NCBI RefSeq assembly: GCF_001403735.1 | Contig: NZ_CXPG01000005.1 | Location: 1 to 50,384, forward strand | Reading direction: 5' to 3' | DNA length: 50,384 bases | Source: Jannaschia rubra | GTDB lineage: Bacteria; Pseudomonadota; Alphaproteobacteria; Rhodobacterales; Rhodobacteraceae | Part shown: piece by piece, positions 24,235 through 32,995 of the stretch | Layout: every line of letters starts with the position of its first letter | Position numbering within the stretch: position 1 is the stretch's first letter | Program-made: the position numbers and the translations under genes | Notes under the pieces: generated by a model | What the model saw: only the letters and a program-made list of their open reading frames with translations | The model's database searches: none | What the model was told of the DNA's origin: nothing

Positions 24235-26181
24235 ATGACAGACGACAGCGCAGGGACCGCGGAGGAGCGTCCGCCCAAGGCCCCCGTCGGATCGACGGAG
24301 CCTGCGGGCGCGGTCCGCTGGCTCGTCCTGGCGCTCGGAGCGGCAGGGGTGGCGCTTGCGGTGAACCAGCAGTTCCTGCTCGGGCTGTTCGGGTTCCAGC
24401 CGCTGGGCAACGCCTATCTCTACTACCTCATCGCGATCTTTCTCGCCGTCACCTTCCTCGTGCTGCCGCTCTGGTCGGGGGCGCCGCGCTGGACGGTCTG
24501 GCCGAACCTCGTGCTGGCAGCGCTGGCGCTGGTCAGCGCAGGCTGGCTCGGCAATCACGGGCTCGACATCATCCAGCGCGGCTGGGAATACGACGCGCCG
24601 CCCACCGCCGACGTCATGGCCGGCATCCTGATCGTGCTGGTGCTGGAGGGCGTGCGGCGGGCGGGCGGGCCGATCCTGCTGGCGACGGCGCTGCTGTTCG
24701 GGACCTTCCCGCTTTACGCCGGGCACATGCCGGGGTTTCTCTGGGGGACGCAGTTCGGCCCGGTCGAGACGGTGCGCGCGCACGTCCTGGGCGTCGAGAG
24801 CATCATCGGCATCCCGATGCAGGTGGTCGCGGAGCTGGTGATCGGCTTCGTCATCTTCGGATCGGTGCTTGTCACGACGCGGGGCAGCGACTTCTTCATG
24901 GCGCTCGCCGCCGCGCTCATGGGGCACACCCGCGGCGGGCCGGCCAAGGTGGCGGTGCTGGGGTCGGGTATCCTGGGCTCTCTGTCGGGCAGCGTCATCT
25001 CGAACATCCTGACCTCGGGGCCCTTCTCTATCCCCACGATGCGGAAGGTCGGCTATCCGGCGGGCTATGCCGCCGCGATCGAGGCCTGCGCCTCCACCGG
25101 GGCCACGCTGATGCCGCCGGTGATGGGGACGGTGGCCTTCGTCATGGCGTCGTTCCTCGGCGTGCCCTACGGCACCATCGTCATCGCCGCGCTGATCCCG
25201 GCCCTGCTGTTCTATGCCGCGCTCCTGTTCCAGGTGGACATGTTCGCGGCGCGGCGCGGACTGGAGGGGTTGCCGCGGTCCGAGATCCCCCGGGTCTGGC
25301 CCATCCTGCTGCGCGGCTGGCCCTATCTGCTCAGCCTCGCGGTGCTGATCTTCGTGCTGATGGGGCTGCGCCTCGAATCCCGCTCGCCCTACTACGCCTC
25401 GGCGGTGATGCTGGTGGCCACGGCCTTCCGCAAGGAGACGCGGCTGACGCTGGCACGGGCCAACGACCTGCTGCTCGACATCGCGGTCAACGTGGGCAAG
25501 CTCGTGGCGATCCTCGCGGGGATCGGGCTGGTGGTGGGCGGGCTGTCCTATACCGGCGTGGCGGGGGCCTTCTCGCGCGAGTTGCTGCTCCATGCGGGTG
25601 GCAACATCCCCTTGATGCTGCTGGCGGGCGCGGTGACGAGCTTCGTGCTGGGCATGGGGATGACGGTGACGGCCTGCTACATCTTCCTGTCGATCCTGCT
25701 GGCCCCCGCGCTGATCCAGGCCGGGCTGAACCCGCTGGCGAGCCATCTGTTCATCCTCTACTGGGGGATGCTGTCCTACATCACGCCGCCGGTGGCGCTG
25801 GCGGCGATCACGGCGGCGAACATCGCCGGCTCCAGACCCATCGAGACGGGGTTCCGGGCGATGCGGCTGGGCCTACCGCTCTTCGTGCTGCCCTTCATCT
25901 TCGTCTACGACCCTGCCCTCATCATGGAGGGGACCGCGCTCCAGATCGTCGAGCGCGTGGGCCTGACGCTCATCGCCATCTGGGCCATCACGGCGGCCTT
26001 CGAGGGATGGATCTACGGAGTGGGCACCGTGGGCGTGGTCAGCCGCGTGGTCTTTGCCGCGGGCGGCGTGCTCATCATCCTGCCGGAGCTTCTGACCAGC
26101 ATCGCGGGGGCGGGGGTGCTGGTGGCGGTGGCGGCCTTCAACCTGTTGCGGCGCGGACGGCGGTCCGCCTCCAAAGCCTAG
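24235..26181 (+). CDS. TRAP transporter fused permease (DctQM-type)
   Basis: A 648-residue fused 4TM/12TM TRAP permease, the form that pairs with TAXI binding proteins. About the first 180 residues hold the small-subunit-like helices (FGFQPLGNAYLYYLIAIF, VTFLVLPLWSGAP); the large subunit follows with the conserved GSGILGSLSGSVISNILTSGPFSIPTMRK and EACASTGATLMPPVMG motifs, and later ALIQAGLNPLASHLFILYWG / ITPPVALAAI. It imports an organic acid driven by a sodium or proton gradient. The ATG at 24235 follows the stem-loop; the stop is nine bases before the CoA-transferase A start. Confidence 0.93.
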   Translation: MTDDSAGTAEERPPKAPVGSTEPAGAVRWLVLALGAAGVALAVNQQFLLGLFGFQPLGNAYLYYLIAIFLAVTFLVLPLWSGAPRWTVWPNLVLAALALVSAGWLGNHGLDIIQRGWEYDAPPTADVMAGILIVLVLEGVRRAGGPILLATALLFGTFPLYAGHMPGFLWGTQFGPVETVRAHVLGVESIIGIPMQVVAELVIGFVIFGSVLVTTRGSDFFMALAAALMGHTRGGPAKVAVLGSGILGSLSGSVISNILTSGPFSIPTMRKVGYPAGYAAAIEACASTGATLMPPVMGTVAFVMASFLGVPYGTIVIAALIPALLFYAALLFQVDMFAARRGLEGLPRSEIPRVWPILLRGWPYLLSLAVLIFVLMGLRLESRSPYYASAVMLVATAFRKETRLTLARANDLLLDIAVNVGKLVAILAGIGLVVGGLSYTGVAGAFSRELLLHAGGNIPLMLLAGAVTSFVLGMGMTVTACYIFLSILLAPALIQAGLNPLASHLFILYWGMLSYITPPVALAAITAANIAGSRPIETGFRAMRLGLPLFVLPFIFVYDPALIMEGTALQIVERVGLTLIAIWAITAAFEGWIYGVGTVGVVSRVVFAAGGVLIILPELLTSIAGAGVLVAVAAFNLLRRGRRSASKA

Positions 26182-26190
26182 GAGACCCCT

Positions 26191-26856
26191 ATGGACAAGA
26201 GAGCCAAGGACCTCGCGGAGGCGGTCGCGCCCATCCCCGACGGGGCCAGCGTCATGATCGGCGGCTTCGGGTCGTCCGGCATCCCCTTCGGCCTGATCGA
26301 CGCGCTGCTGGAACAGGGCGCGCGCGAGCTGACGATCATCGCCAACAACGCCGGCGCGGGCGAGACGGGCGTGGCCAAGCTGCTGCGCGACGGACGGGTG
26401 GCGAAAGTCGTCTGCTCCTACCCCCGCTCGCCCGGGTCGATCTGGTTCGAGAGGCGCTTCGAGGCCCGCGAGATCGAGCTGGAGGTCATCCCGCAGGGCA
26501 CGCTGGCCGAACGCATCCGCGCGGCGGGCGCGGGGCTGGGCGGTTTCCTGACGCCCACGGGCTATGGCACCCTGCTGGCGGAGGGCAAGGAGACGCGGGT
26601 AATCGACGGGCGCGGCTATGTGATGGAAGGGCCGCTCCATGCCGATTTCGCGCTGCTGCGGGCCGAGGCCGGCGACCCCTGGGGGAACCTGAGCTATCAC
26701 GGCACGGCGCGGAACTTCAATCCGGTCATGGCCATGGGCGCGCGCCACAGCATCGCCGAAGTCCGCCACCTGTCGGAGGCCCCCCTCGAGCCGGAGCGCG
26801 TCGTCACCCCCGGTATCTTCGTGCAGAGCGTCGTCGAATACGGAGTGCGCCCATGA
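26191..26856 (+). CDS. 3-oxoacid/acyl CoA-transferase, subunit A (class I)
   Basis: A 221-residue alpha subunit of a class I CoA-transferase. MIGGFGSSGIPFGLIDALLEQG and TIIANNAGAGETGVAKLL are the family start and glycine loop; FLTPTGYGTLLAEGKE and GNLSYHGTARNFNPVMA follow as in SCOT/PcaI subunits. The start has AGGAGA directly upstream. It acts with subunit B, which begins inside its stop codon. Candidate reaction: transfer of CoA between succinyl-CoA or acetyl-CoA and a carboxylic acid. PcaI, AtoD and ScoA cannot be told apart here. Confidence 0.92.
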   Translation: MDKRAKDLAEAVAPIPDGASVMIGGFGSSGIPFGLIDALLEQGARELTIIANNAGAGETGVAKLLRDGRVAKVVCSYPRSPGSIWFERRFEAREIELEVIPQGTLAERIRAAGAGLGGFLTPTGYGTLLAEGKETRVIDGRGYVMEGPLHADFALLRAEAGDPWGNLSYHGTARNFNPVMAMGARHSIAEVRHLSEAPLEPERVVTPGIFVQSVVEYGVRP

Positions 26857-27488
26857 ACCGTCTCAGCGACAGCGACCTGGCCGCGCGGGTGGCCCGCGAC
26901 ATCCCCGACGGGTCCTACGTGAACCTCGGGATCGGCAAGCCCACCCATGTCTCGGCTCATGTCCCCGATGGGCGGGAGGTGGTCTATCATTCCGAGAACG
27001 GCATCCTCGGCGTCGGGCCGACCCCCCCCGCGGGGCAGGAGGACGTCGAGATGATCGACGCGAGCAAGCGCTACATCACCACCGCGCCGGGCGCGTCCTT
27101 CTTCGAACATGCCGACAGCTTCGCGATGATGCGCGGCGGGCACATAGATATCGCGGTGCTCGGCGCCTATCAGGTGGCCGAAAACGGCGACCTGGCCAAC
27201 TGGGCGACGCTCGACGAGACGTTCCCGCCCGCGGTCGGCGGGGCCATGGACCTGGTCGTCGGCGTGCCCCGCATCCTGGTGATGATGCGCCACACCGGGC
27301 GCGACGGCGAGGCGAAGCTGCTGCGCCGTTGCACCTTTCCGCTGACCGGGCTCGGCGTGGTGAGCCGGGTCTATACCGACCTTGCCGTGCTCGACGTGAC
27401 CGACGCGGGCTTTGTGCTCGTGGACCTGACGCCCGGCAACTCGCTGGCCGAGGTGCAGGCCGTGACGGAGGCCACGATCCACACCTGA
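26853..27488 (+). CDS. 3-oxoacid/acyl CoA-transferase, subunit B (class I)
   Basis: A 211-residue beta subunit. DGSYVNLGIGKPT, then VYHSENGILGVGP with the catalytic E48, then ITTAPGASFFEHADSFAMMRGGHIDIAVLGAYQV and CTFPLTGLGVV form the standard beta-subunit sequence. The Glu forms the covalent CoA thioester during transfer. Starts by ATGA overlap with subunit A. Having this class I enzyme beside a class III CoA-transferase suggests two distinct activation or recycling steps in the locus. Confidence 0.93.
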   Translation: MNRLSDSDLAARVARDIPDGSYVNLGIGKPTHVSAHVPDGREVVYHSENGILGVGPTPPAGQEDVEMIDASKRYITTAPGASFFEHADSFAMMRGGHIDIAVLGAYQVAENGDLANWATLDETFPPAVGGAMDLVVGVPRILVMMRHTGRDGEAKLLRRCTFPLTGLGVVSRVYTDLAVLDVTDAGFVLVDLTPGNSLAEVQAVTEATIHT

Positions 27489-27518
27489 CCCGCCGCATTC
27501 CGAACGACAGGACACCGC

Positions 27519-28682
27519 ATGAAGACCAGCGCCCCCGATACGCACGACGACCTGCGCGACGCGCTTCGCAGCCTCTGCGCGGCGTTTCCGCCCGAATACC
27601 ACCGCAGGCACGGGGCCGAGGGCACCTATCCGGTGGAGTTCATCGACGCGCTGACCGAGGCGGGATGGATGGCCGCGATGATCCCCGAGGCCTTCGGCGG
27701 CTCGGGCCTCGGGCTGACCGAGGCGAGCATCGTGATGGAGGAGATCAACCGCGCCGGCGGCAACGCGGGCCATTGCCACGGCCAGATGTACAACATGGGC
27801 ACGCTGCTGCGCCATGGGTCGGACGCGCAGAAGGAACGCTATCTGCCGTGCATCGCCAGCGGTAAGCTGCGCCTGCAGTCCATGGCCGTGACCGAGCCGA
27901 CGACGGGAACGGATACGACGAAGCTCAAGACCACGGCCGTCCGGAAAGGCGACACATATGTCGTCAACGGCCAGAAGGTCTGGATCAGCCGGGTGCAGCA
28001 TTCCGATTTGATGATCCTGCTCGCCCGCACGACGCCGCTGGCCGAGGTGGCGCGCAAGTCGGACGGACTGTCGGTGTTCCTGCTGGAGCTCGACGGGTTG
28101 ATCGGCCGGGGGATGGAGGTGAAGCCCATTGCCAACATGGTCGGGCACGAGACGAACGAGCTGTTCTTCGACGACCTGGAGATCCCCGCCGACACGCTGA
28201 TCGGCGAGGAGGGGAAAGGGTTCCGCTACATCCTCGACGGGCTGAACGCGGAACGGACGCTGATCGCCGCGGAATGCATCGGGGACGGCTACTGGTTCAT
28301 CGACCGGGCGGTGGCCTATGCCGGCGAGCGCGAGGTCTTCGGCCGCCCCATCGGGCAGAACCAGGGCGTGCAGTTCCCGCTCGCCCGCGCCTTCACCAAC
28401 ATCGAGGCGGCGAACCTGATGCGGTTCGAGGCCTGCCGCCGCTTCGACGCCATGGAGCCGGCCGGCGCACAGGCGAACATGGCCAAGCTGCTGGCGGCCG
28501 ATGCCTCCTGGGAGGCGGCGAACGCCTGCATGCAGACCTTCGGCGGTTTCGGCTTCGCGCAGGACTACGACATCGAGCGCAAGTTCCGGGAGACGCGACT
28601 CTATCAGGTGGCGCCGATTTCGACCAACCTCATCCTGTCCTACGTGGCCGAGCATGTCCTCGGCCTGCCGCGCAGCTTCTGA
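27519..28682 (+). CDS. Acyl-CoA dehydrogenase with relocated catalytic base
   Basis: A 387-residue ACAD. MAVTEPTTGTDTTKLKT, GQKVWISR, REVFGRPIGQNQGVQFPLA and QTFGGFGFAQDYDIER identify the family. The usual catalytic Glu near the C-terminus is missing: the YEGTS motif reads LYQVAPIS, with Q363 at the base position. E245 in GLNAERTLIAAE lies where isovaleryl-CoA dehydrogenase carries its base (E254), so activity is likely retained for a branched or dicarboxylic acyl-CoA. The closing AEHVLGLPRSF is a recognisable subfamily ending. Its stop is one base before the CitE-like gene. P. aeruginosa's itaconate cluster also includes an ACAD (from memory). Confidence 0.9.
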   Translation: MKTSAPDTHDDLRDALRSLCAAFPPEYHRRHGAEGTYPVEFIDALTEAGWMAAMIPEAFGGSGLGLTEASIVMEEINRAGGNAGHCHGQMYNMGTLLRHGSDAQKERYLPCIASGKLRLQSMAVTEPTTGTDTTKLKTTAVRKGDTYVVNGQKVWISRVQHSDLMILLARTTPLAEVARKSDGLSVFLLELDGLIGRGMEVKPIANMVGHETNELFFDDLEIPADTLIGEEGKGFRYILDGLNAERTLIAAECIGDGYWFIDRAVAYAGEREVFGRPIGQNQGVQFPLARAFTNIEAANLMRFEACRRFDAMEPAGAQANMAKLLAADASWEAANACMQTFGGFGFAQDYDIERKFRETRLYQVAPISTNLILSYVAEHVLGLPRSF

Positions 28683-28683
28683 G

Positions 28684-29499
28684 ATGGAGCGCGTAGCCGC
28701 CCCCCTGTGCTTTCCGCTCTTCGTGCCGGCCGACCGGCCCGACCGCTTCGCGCGCGCCTGCGAAGCGGGCACGGACTGTGTCGTCATCGACCTGGAGGAC
28801 GCCGTTCCCGCGCGCAGCAAGACGGCCGTGCGGCGCATCCCCCACGGGGCGCTGCCCGACGGGCGGACGGCGCGGCTGTGGCTGCGGATCAACGGCTGCG
28901 GCACGCCTTGGCATACGGACGACGTGGCCTTCGCGCGGGCGGCGGAGTTCGACGGCGTGATGCTGCCCAAGACCGAGAGCGCGGCCGAGATCGACACCCT
29001 GCGCGCCGCGCTGGCGCCGGGGCGGACGGTCGTGGCGCTGGTCGAGACGGTGGCGGGGCTGGCCGCGATCGACGCCATCGCCGCGGCGGCGGACCGCGTC
29101 GCCTTCGGCTCCATCGACATGGCGGAGGACATGGGCTGCGCGCATCTGCGGTCGGTCCTGCTGCCGGTGCGGAGCGCCATCGTCCGGGCGGCGCGGCTGG
29201 CCTGCCGGCCCGCGCCCATCGACGGCGTGACGGCAGAGGTGCGCGATGCGGGTGCGGCGGCCGACGACGCGGTTCACGCGCAGGAGATGGGCTTCGGCGG
29301 CAAGCTCCTGATCCATCCCGCGCAGGTCGAGCCGGTGCGCGCGGCCTTCCGCCCCGCGCCCGCGCTGGTGGACTGGGCCTGCCGGGTGGTCGACGCCTCG
29401 GCGGACGGCACGACCGTCACGGTGGACGGCGCCATGGTGGACGCGCCGCTCGTCGCCCGCGCGCGCCGCATATTGGACCGTGGGAGGGAACTTGCATGA
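28684..29499 (+). CDS. CitE-like (HpcH/HpaI family) CoA-ester lyase, possible citramalyl-CoA lyase
   Basis: A 271-residue TIM-barrel lyase. PLFVPADRPDRFARA binds CoA phosphate, VIDLEDAVP (D36-L-E38-D39) and GVMLPKTES follow, E121 in ALVETVAGL and the D145..D149 stretch in FGSIDMAED supply Mg2+ ligands, and LLIHPAQVEPVR is the conserved late motif. Family members cleave citramalyl-, malyl- or citryl-CoA. Next to an itaconyl/mesaconyl-CoA-hydratase-like gene, cleavage of a citramalyl-CoA to acetyl-CoA and pyruvate is the best guess. Stand-alone, not part of a citrate lyase complex (no alpha or gamma subunit). ATGA overlap with the following gene. Confidence 0.9.
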   Translation: MERVAAPLCFPLFVPADRPDRFARACEAGTDCVVIDLEDAVPARSKTAVRRIPHGALPDGRTARLWLRINGCGTPWHTDDVAFARAAEFDGVMLPKTESAAEIDTLRAALAPGRTVVALVETVAGLAAIDAIAAAADRVAFGSIDMAEDMGCAHLRSVLLPVRSAIVRAARLACRPAPIDGVTAEVRDAGAAADDAVHAQEMGFGGKLLIHPAQVEPVRAAFRPAPALVDWACRVVDASADGTTVTVDGAMVDAPLVARARRILDRGRELA

Positions 29500-30323
29500 C
29501 CCAGCCTGGAATCGACATGGACCGTCTGAATTGCTGGCTCGGCCGCGAGGAGGCCGCGTCGGACGTGGTGACGCCCGGTCTGGTCGAGAGGTTCCGCGCG
29601 ACCTTCGGGGGTTGGCTGCGGGCAGGGGGCGATGAGGTGCCGCCCGGTCTGCACTGGTGCCTTGCGCCGCCCGCGGTGCCGCGCGGCGACCTCGGTCCCG
29701 ACGGCCATCCGGCGCGGGGCGGCTTCCTGCCGCCGGTGCCGCTGCCCAGCCGGATGTGGGCGGGGGGCGATCTGCGCCTGCTGCGGCCCCTGCGGATCGG
29801 CGACACCGTCACCCGCCGGTCCCGCATCGGGGCGATCACGCCCAAGGACGGGCGCAGCGGGCCGCTCGTGTTCGTCGCGTTGCACCATGTCCTGAGCGTG
29901 GGCGGCGCGCCCGTCATCGAGGAGCGCCACGACATCGTCTATCGCCCCGCCCGCACGCCCGCGGCGCAGGCCGCGCCCGACGACATCGGCGCCCCGGTGC
30001 CCGAAGGCGGCTGGGTCGGGGATGCGGTCACGCTGTTTCGCTACTCGGCGATGACGTTCAACGGGCATCGCATCCATTACGACCGTCCCTATGCCACGGA
30101 GGTGGAGTTCTATCCCGGCCTCGTGGTGCACGGCCCGATCCAGGCGACGCTTCTGCTGAACGCCGCGGCTGCGCGGGCGGGGCCCGCGTTCCGCTTCGCC
30201 TATCGCGGGGTCTCGCCGCTCATCGCGGGGCAGCCGGTGACGCTTCACGCGCAGGAGGATCGCCTGCGGCTGGAGCGGCTCGACGGCACCGTGACCTTCG
30301 AGGCCAGCCATTCCCCGATCTGA
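29496..30323 (+). CDS. HTD2/mesaconyl-C4-CoA hydratase-like protein (itaconyl-CoA hydratase candidate)
   Basis: A 275-residue protein of the FAS1-like/HTD2 dehydratase family, a fused double hotdog. FLPPVPLPSRMWAGG and RPLRIGDTVTRRSRI mark the N-terminal half; the C-terminal half holds LFRYSAMTFNGHRIHYDRPYA (H191, H194) and YPGLVVHGPIQATLL, the motifs of mesaconyl-C4-CoA hydratases and related itaconyl-CoA hydratases. It should add water to an unsaturated C5 (methyl-branched) dicarboxyl-CoA to give citramalyl-CoA for the lyase upstream, with which it overlaps by four bases. It differs from the MaoC protein at 17638. Exact substrate needs assay. Confidence 0.85.
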   Translation: MTQPGIDMDRLNCWLGREEAASDVVTPGLVERFRATFGGWLRAGGDEVPPGLHWCLAPPAVPRGDLGPDGHPARGGFLPPVPLPSRMWAGGDLRLLRPLRIGDTVTRRSRIGAITPKDGRSGPLVFVALHHVLSVGGAPVIEERHDIVYRPARTPAAQAAPDDIGAPVPEGGWVGDAVTLFRYSAMTFNGHRIHYDRPYATEVEFYPGLVVHGPIQATLLLNAAAARAGPAFRFAYRGVSPLIAGQPVTLHAQEDRLRLERLDGTVTFEASHSPI

Positions 30324-30335
30324 AGGAGCTCCGAC

Positions 30336-31301
30336 ATGGGCCCGACGACTCTCGACGACCTCAAGGCCGGCCTGACGCTCCCGCTGATCGGCGCGCCGAT
30401 GTTCCTCGCATCCGGTGTCGATCTGGTGGTGGCGCAATGCCGCGCCGGGATCATAGGCACCTTCCCTTCGCTCAACGCGCGCCCGGCAGCCGCCATCGAC
30501 GACTGGCTGACGCAGATCGAGACGCGGCTCGCGGGAACCGGGGCGGCGGCGTATGGCGTGAACCTGATCGTGAACGCCTACAACGAGCGGCTGGAGGAGG
30601 ACCTCGCCGCCATCGTCCGCCACAAGGTGCCGCTGGTCATCACCTCGCTTTCGGCGCCCGACAGGGTGGTCGAGGCGGTCCATTCCTATGGCGGACTGGT
30701 GTTCCACGACGTCATCAAGGCGCGCCACGCCCGACGCGCTGCCGCCTCCGGCGTGGACGGGCTGATCCTGGTCGCGGCGGGGGCGGGGGGTCATGCCGGA
30801 ACGCTCAGCCCCTTCGCGCTGATCGAGGAGGTGCGCGCCTTCTGGGACGGGCCGCTGATCCTGTCGGGGGCCATCGCCAACGGGCGCGCGATCCTGGCCG
30901 CAGAGGTGCTCGGCTGCGATTTCGCCTATGCCGGCACGGTCTTCATCCCCACGCGGGAGGCCATTGCGCCCGAAGCCCACAAGCAGGCCATCGTCGAGGC
31001 GGAGGCCGACGGCATCCTCTATACCCCCTATTTCTCGGGCACACACGCCAATTACCTCTCCTCCAGCATCGTCGCCGCCGGTGTCGATCCGGAGGAGGCG
31101 CTGCGGGCGCAGCCGCGGCAGATGGCGTCCAAGAACGATCCGGCGCGGCCCAAGGCCTGGAAGGACGTCTGGAGCGCGGGGCAGGGCGTGATCCAGTCGC
31201 AGGCGGTGGAGCCGGCGGCCGAAGTGATCGCGCGCCTGCGCCGGGAATACGATGCGGCGCGGAGAACCCTTTGCGCGACGATAGAAGGACCAACCCCATG
31301 A
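30336..31301 (+). CDS. Nitronate monooxygenase / NPD-like FMN protein
   Basis: A 321-residue TIM-barrel flavoprotein of the 2-nitropropane dioxygenase/nitronate monooxygenase family. LPLIGAPMFLASG begins the barrel, GVDGLILVAAGAGGHAG holds the FMN phosphate loop and active-site His, and SGAIANGRAILAAEVLGCDFAYAGT completes FMN binding. Within CoA-ester operons such proteins often occur as enoyl-reductase-like or repair flavoenzymes rather than nitronate detoxifiers, so the named reaction is doubtful here. GAAGGAG is eight bases from the ATG; the stop overlaps the next gene as ATGA. Confidence 0.86.
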   Translation: MGPTTLDDLKAGLTLPLIGAPMFLASGVDLVVAQCRAGIIGTFPSLNARPAAAIDDWLTQIETRLAGTGAAAYGVNLIVNAYNERLEEDLAAIVRHKVPLVITSLSAPDRVVEAVHSYGGLVFHDVIKARHARRAAASGVDGLILVAAGAGGHAGTLSPFALIEEVRAFWDGPLILSGAIANGRAILAAEVLGCDFAYAGTVFIPTREAIAPEAHKQAIVEAEADGILYTPYFSGTHANYLSSSIVAAGVDPEEALRAQPRQMASKNDPARPKAWKDVWSAGQGVIQSQAVEPAAEVIARLRREYDAARRTLCATIEGPTP

Positions 31302-32995
31302 CCGGAACGATCCACCAGAACGTGCCCGACAGCCGGGGCACGAACGCCTGGCGCGCCGACCCGGCGTTCGCGGCGCTGCTCGACCTTTACATGACGCCGC
31401 AGGTGCGCGCGCTGCTCGACCCGCAGCTCGACCGGATGGGCGCGCTGGTGGGCGACCGGCTGGAGCGGCTGGCCATCGAGGCGGACCGGAACCCGCCCGT
31501 CCTGTCGCTGCGAGCGCGCAACGGGGCGCCCGACGAGCGGGTCGAGAAACACCCCGCCTACCGCGAACTGGAGCAGGTGGCCTTTGCGGATTTCGGGCTG
31601 GCCGCCATGTCGCACCGTGCGGGCGTCTTCGGGGCCGGGGCGCCGCTGCCGCCCGTGGCGAAATACGCGCTGGTGTTCTTGCTGGTGCAGGCCGAGTTCG
31701 GGCTTTGCTGCCCGCTCAGCATGACGGATTCGCTGACCCGGACGCTGCGCCGGTTCGGCGATGCCGACCTCGTCGCGCGGCATCTGGACGGTCTGCTGAG
31801 CCAGGATATGGAGGCGCTGACGCAGGGTGCGATGTTCATGACCGAACAGGCCGCGGGCTCGGATGTGGGCGCCATCGACACCGTCGCGCGCGAGGAGGGG
31901 GGGGAATGGCGCCTCTGGGGCGACAAGTGGTTCTGCTCGAACCCCGATGCGGGCCTCGCCATGGTGCTGGCGCGGCCGGAGGGGGGCCAGGACGGGACCA
32001 GGGGCCTGTCGCTGTTCCTGCTGCCGCGCGACCTGCCCGACGGGAGCCGGAACGCCTATCGGATCGTGCGGCTCAAGGACAAGATGGGCACGCGGTCCAT
32101 GGCCTCGGGCGAGATCGTGATGGAGGGCGCGGCGGCCTGGCTGGTGGGCGATCCGGGGCAGGGCTTCAAGCAGATGACCGACATGATCAACATGTCGCGG
32201 CTGGCCAACGGCGTGCGCAGCGCCGGTCTGATGCGCCGGTCGGTGGCCGAGGCGCTGTTCATCGCGCGCCACCGCACGGCCTTCGACGGCCGCCTGATCG
32301 ACAAGCCGCTGATGCGGCGGCAGCTGGCCAAGATGGTGGTCAGCGCCGAACAGGCGCGCAGCATGGTGTTCCACACTGCCCGTGTCCTGGAGGCGGCCGA
32401 CGGCGGTGATGCGGAAATGGCCCGCGTCCTGCGGATCCTGACGCCGCTCATCAAGTTCCGGACCTGCCGCGAGGCGCGCAAGGTGGCCGGCGACGCGATG
32501 GAGGTGCGTGGCGGCTGCGGCTATATCGAGGAATGGTCCGACGCGCGCGTCCTGCGCGATGCGCATCTGGGCTCCATCTGGGAGGGGACGAGCAACATCG
32601 TGGCCCTCGACGTGGCCCGCGCCGCGCGGCGCGCGGGGGCGGGCGAGGCGCTGACTGACTACCTCGAGGGCCTGCTGTCCGAGGTCGACACCCCTCTTGC
32701 CGATCAGCTTCGCCCGCTGCTCGGCCGCGCCGCCGCGTTGCTGACCGAAGCCGCCGAAGGGGCGGAGGCGGAGGTGCGCCGGGCCGCGACCGCGCTCTAC
32801 CACGTGACCTCCGCAATCTTCCTCGCCTGGGAAGGCGCGCGGATCGAGGGGCCGACGGGCACCGATCGCAGGCGCCTGGCGGAACTGGTGGTCACGCATC
32901 GCCTGTGCCCGGCCGATCCGCTGGCGCCCGTCGCGGCGGACCCGGAGTGGCTGCCCGACCTGCTGGCGCGCGCCGGGTGCGATACGGACGGGTGA
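31298..32995 (+). CDS. Acyl-CoA dehydrogenase, long AidB-like form
   Basis: A 565-residue ACAD-fold protein, about 180 residues longer than classical members, as in the AidB/long ACAD group. MFMTEQAAGSDVGAIDT is the first signature, WRLWGDKWFCSNPDAG the second, and the catalytic E429 sits in SIWEGTSNIV. An added C-terminal helical domain (residues 440-565) follows. Final gene of the operon, joined to the flavoprotein by a 4-base overlap. It may oxidise a pathway intermediate in place of, or in addition to, the ACAD at 27519. DNA-repair-type AidB function is unlikely given the metabolic context. Confidence 0.88.
   Translation: MTGTIHQNVPDSRGTNAWRADPAFAALLDLYMTPQVRALLDPQLDRMGALVGDRLERLAIEADRNPPVLSLRARNGAPDERVEKHPAYRELEQVAFADFGLAAMSHRAGVFGAGAPLPPVAKYALVFLLVQAEFGLCCPLSMTDSLTRTLRRFGDADLVARHLDGLLSQDMEALTQGAMFMTEQAAGSDVGAIDTVAREEGGEWRLWGDKWFCSNPDAGLAMVLARPEGGQDGTRGLSLFLLPRDLPDGSRNAYRIVRLKDKMGTRSMASGEIVMEGAAAWLVGDPGQGFKQMTDMINMSRLANGVRSAGLMRRSVAEALFIARHRTAFDGRLIDKPLMRRQLAKMVVSAEQARSMVFHTARVLEAADGGDAEMARVLRILTPLIKFRTCREARKVAGDAMEVRGGCGYIEEWSDARVLRDAHLGSIWEGTSNIVALDVARAARRAGAGEALTDYLEGLLSEVDTPLADQLRPLLGRAAALLTEAAEGAEAEVRRAATALYHVTSAIFLAWEGARIEGPTGTDRRRLAELVVTHRLCPADPLAPVAADPEWLPDLLARAGCDTDG

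Noticed and set aside
22423-25746. Open reverse-strand frame of over 1100 codons opposite the TRAP genes
   Set aside because: Low-complexity Arg/Gln/His/Gly composition, antisense to the conserved TAXI and TRAP coding sequences; GC artefact.
30336-31301. Nitroalkane detoxification as the role of the flavoprotein
   Set aside because: The gene is embedded and translationally coupled in a CoA-ester operon; the family name is kept but that function is not supported by context.
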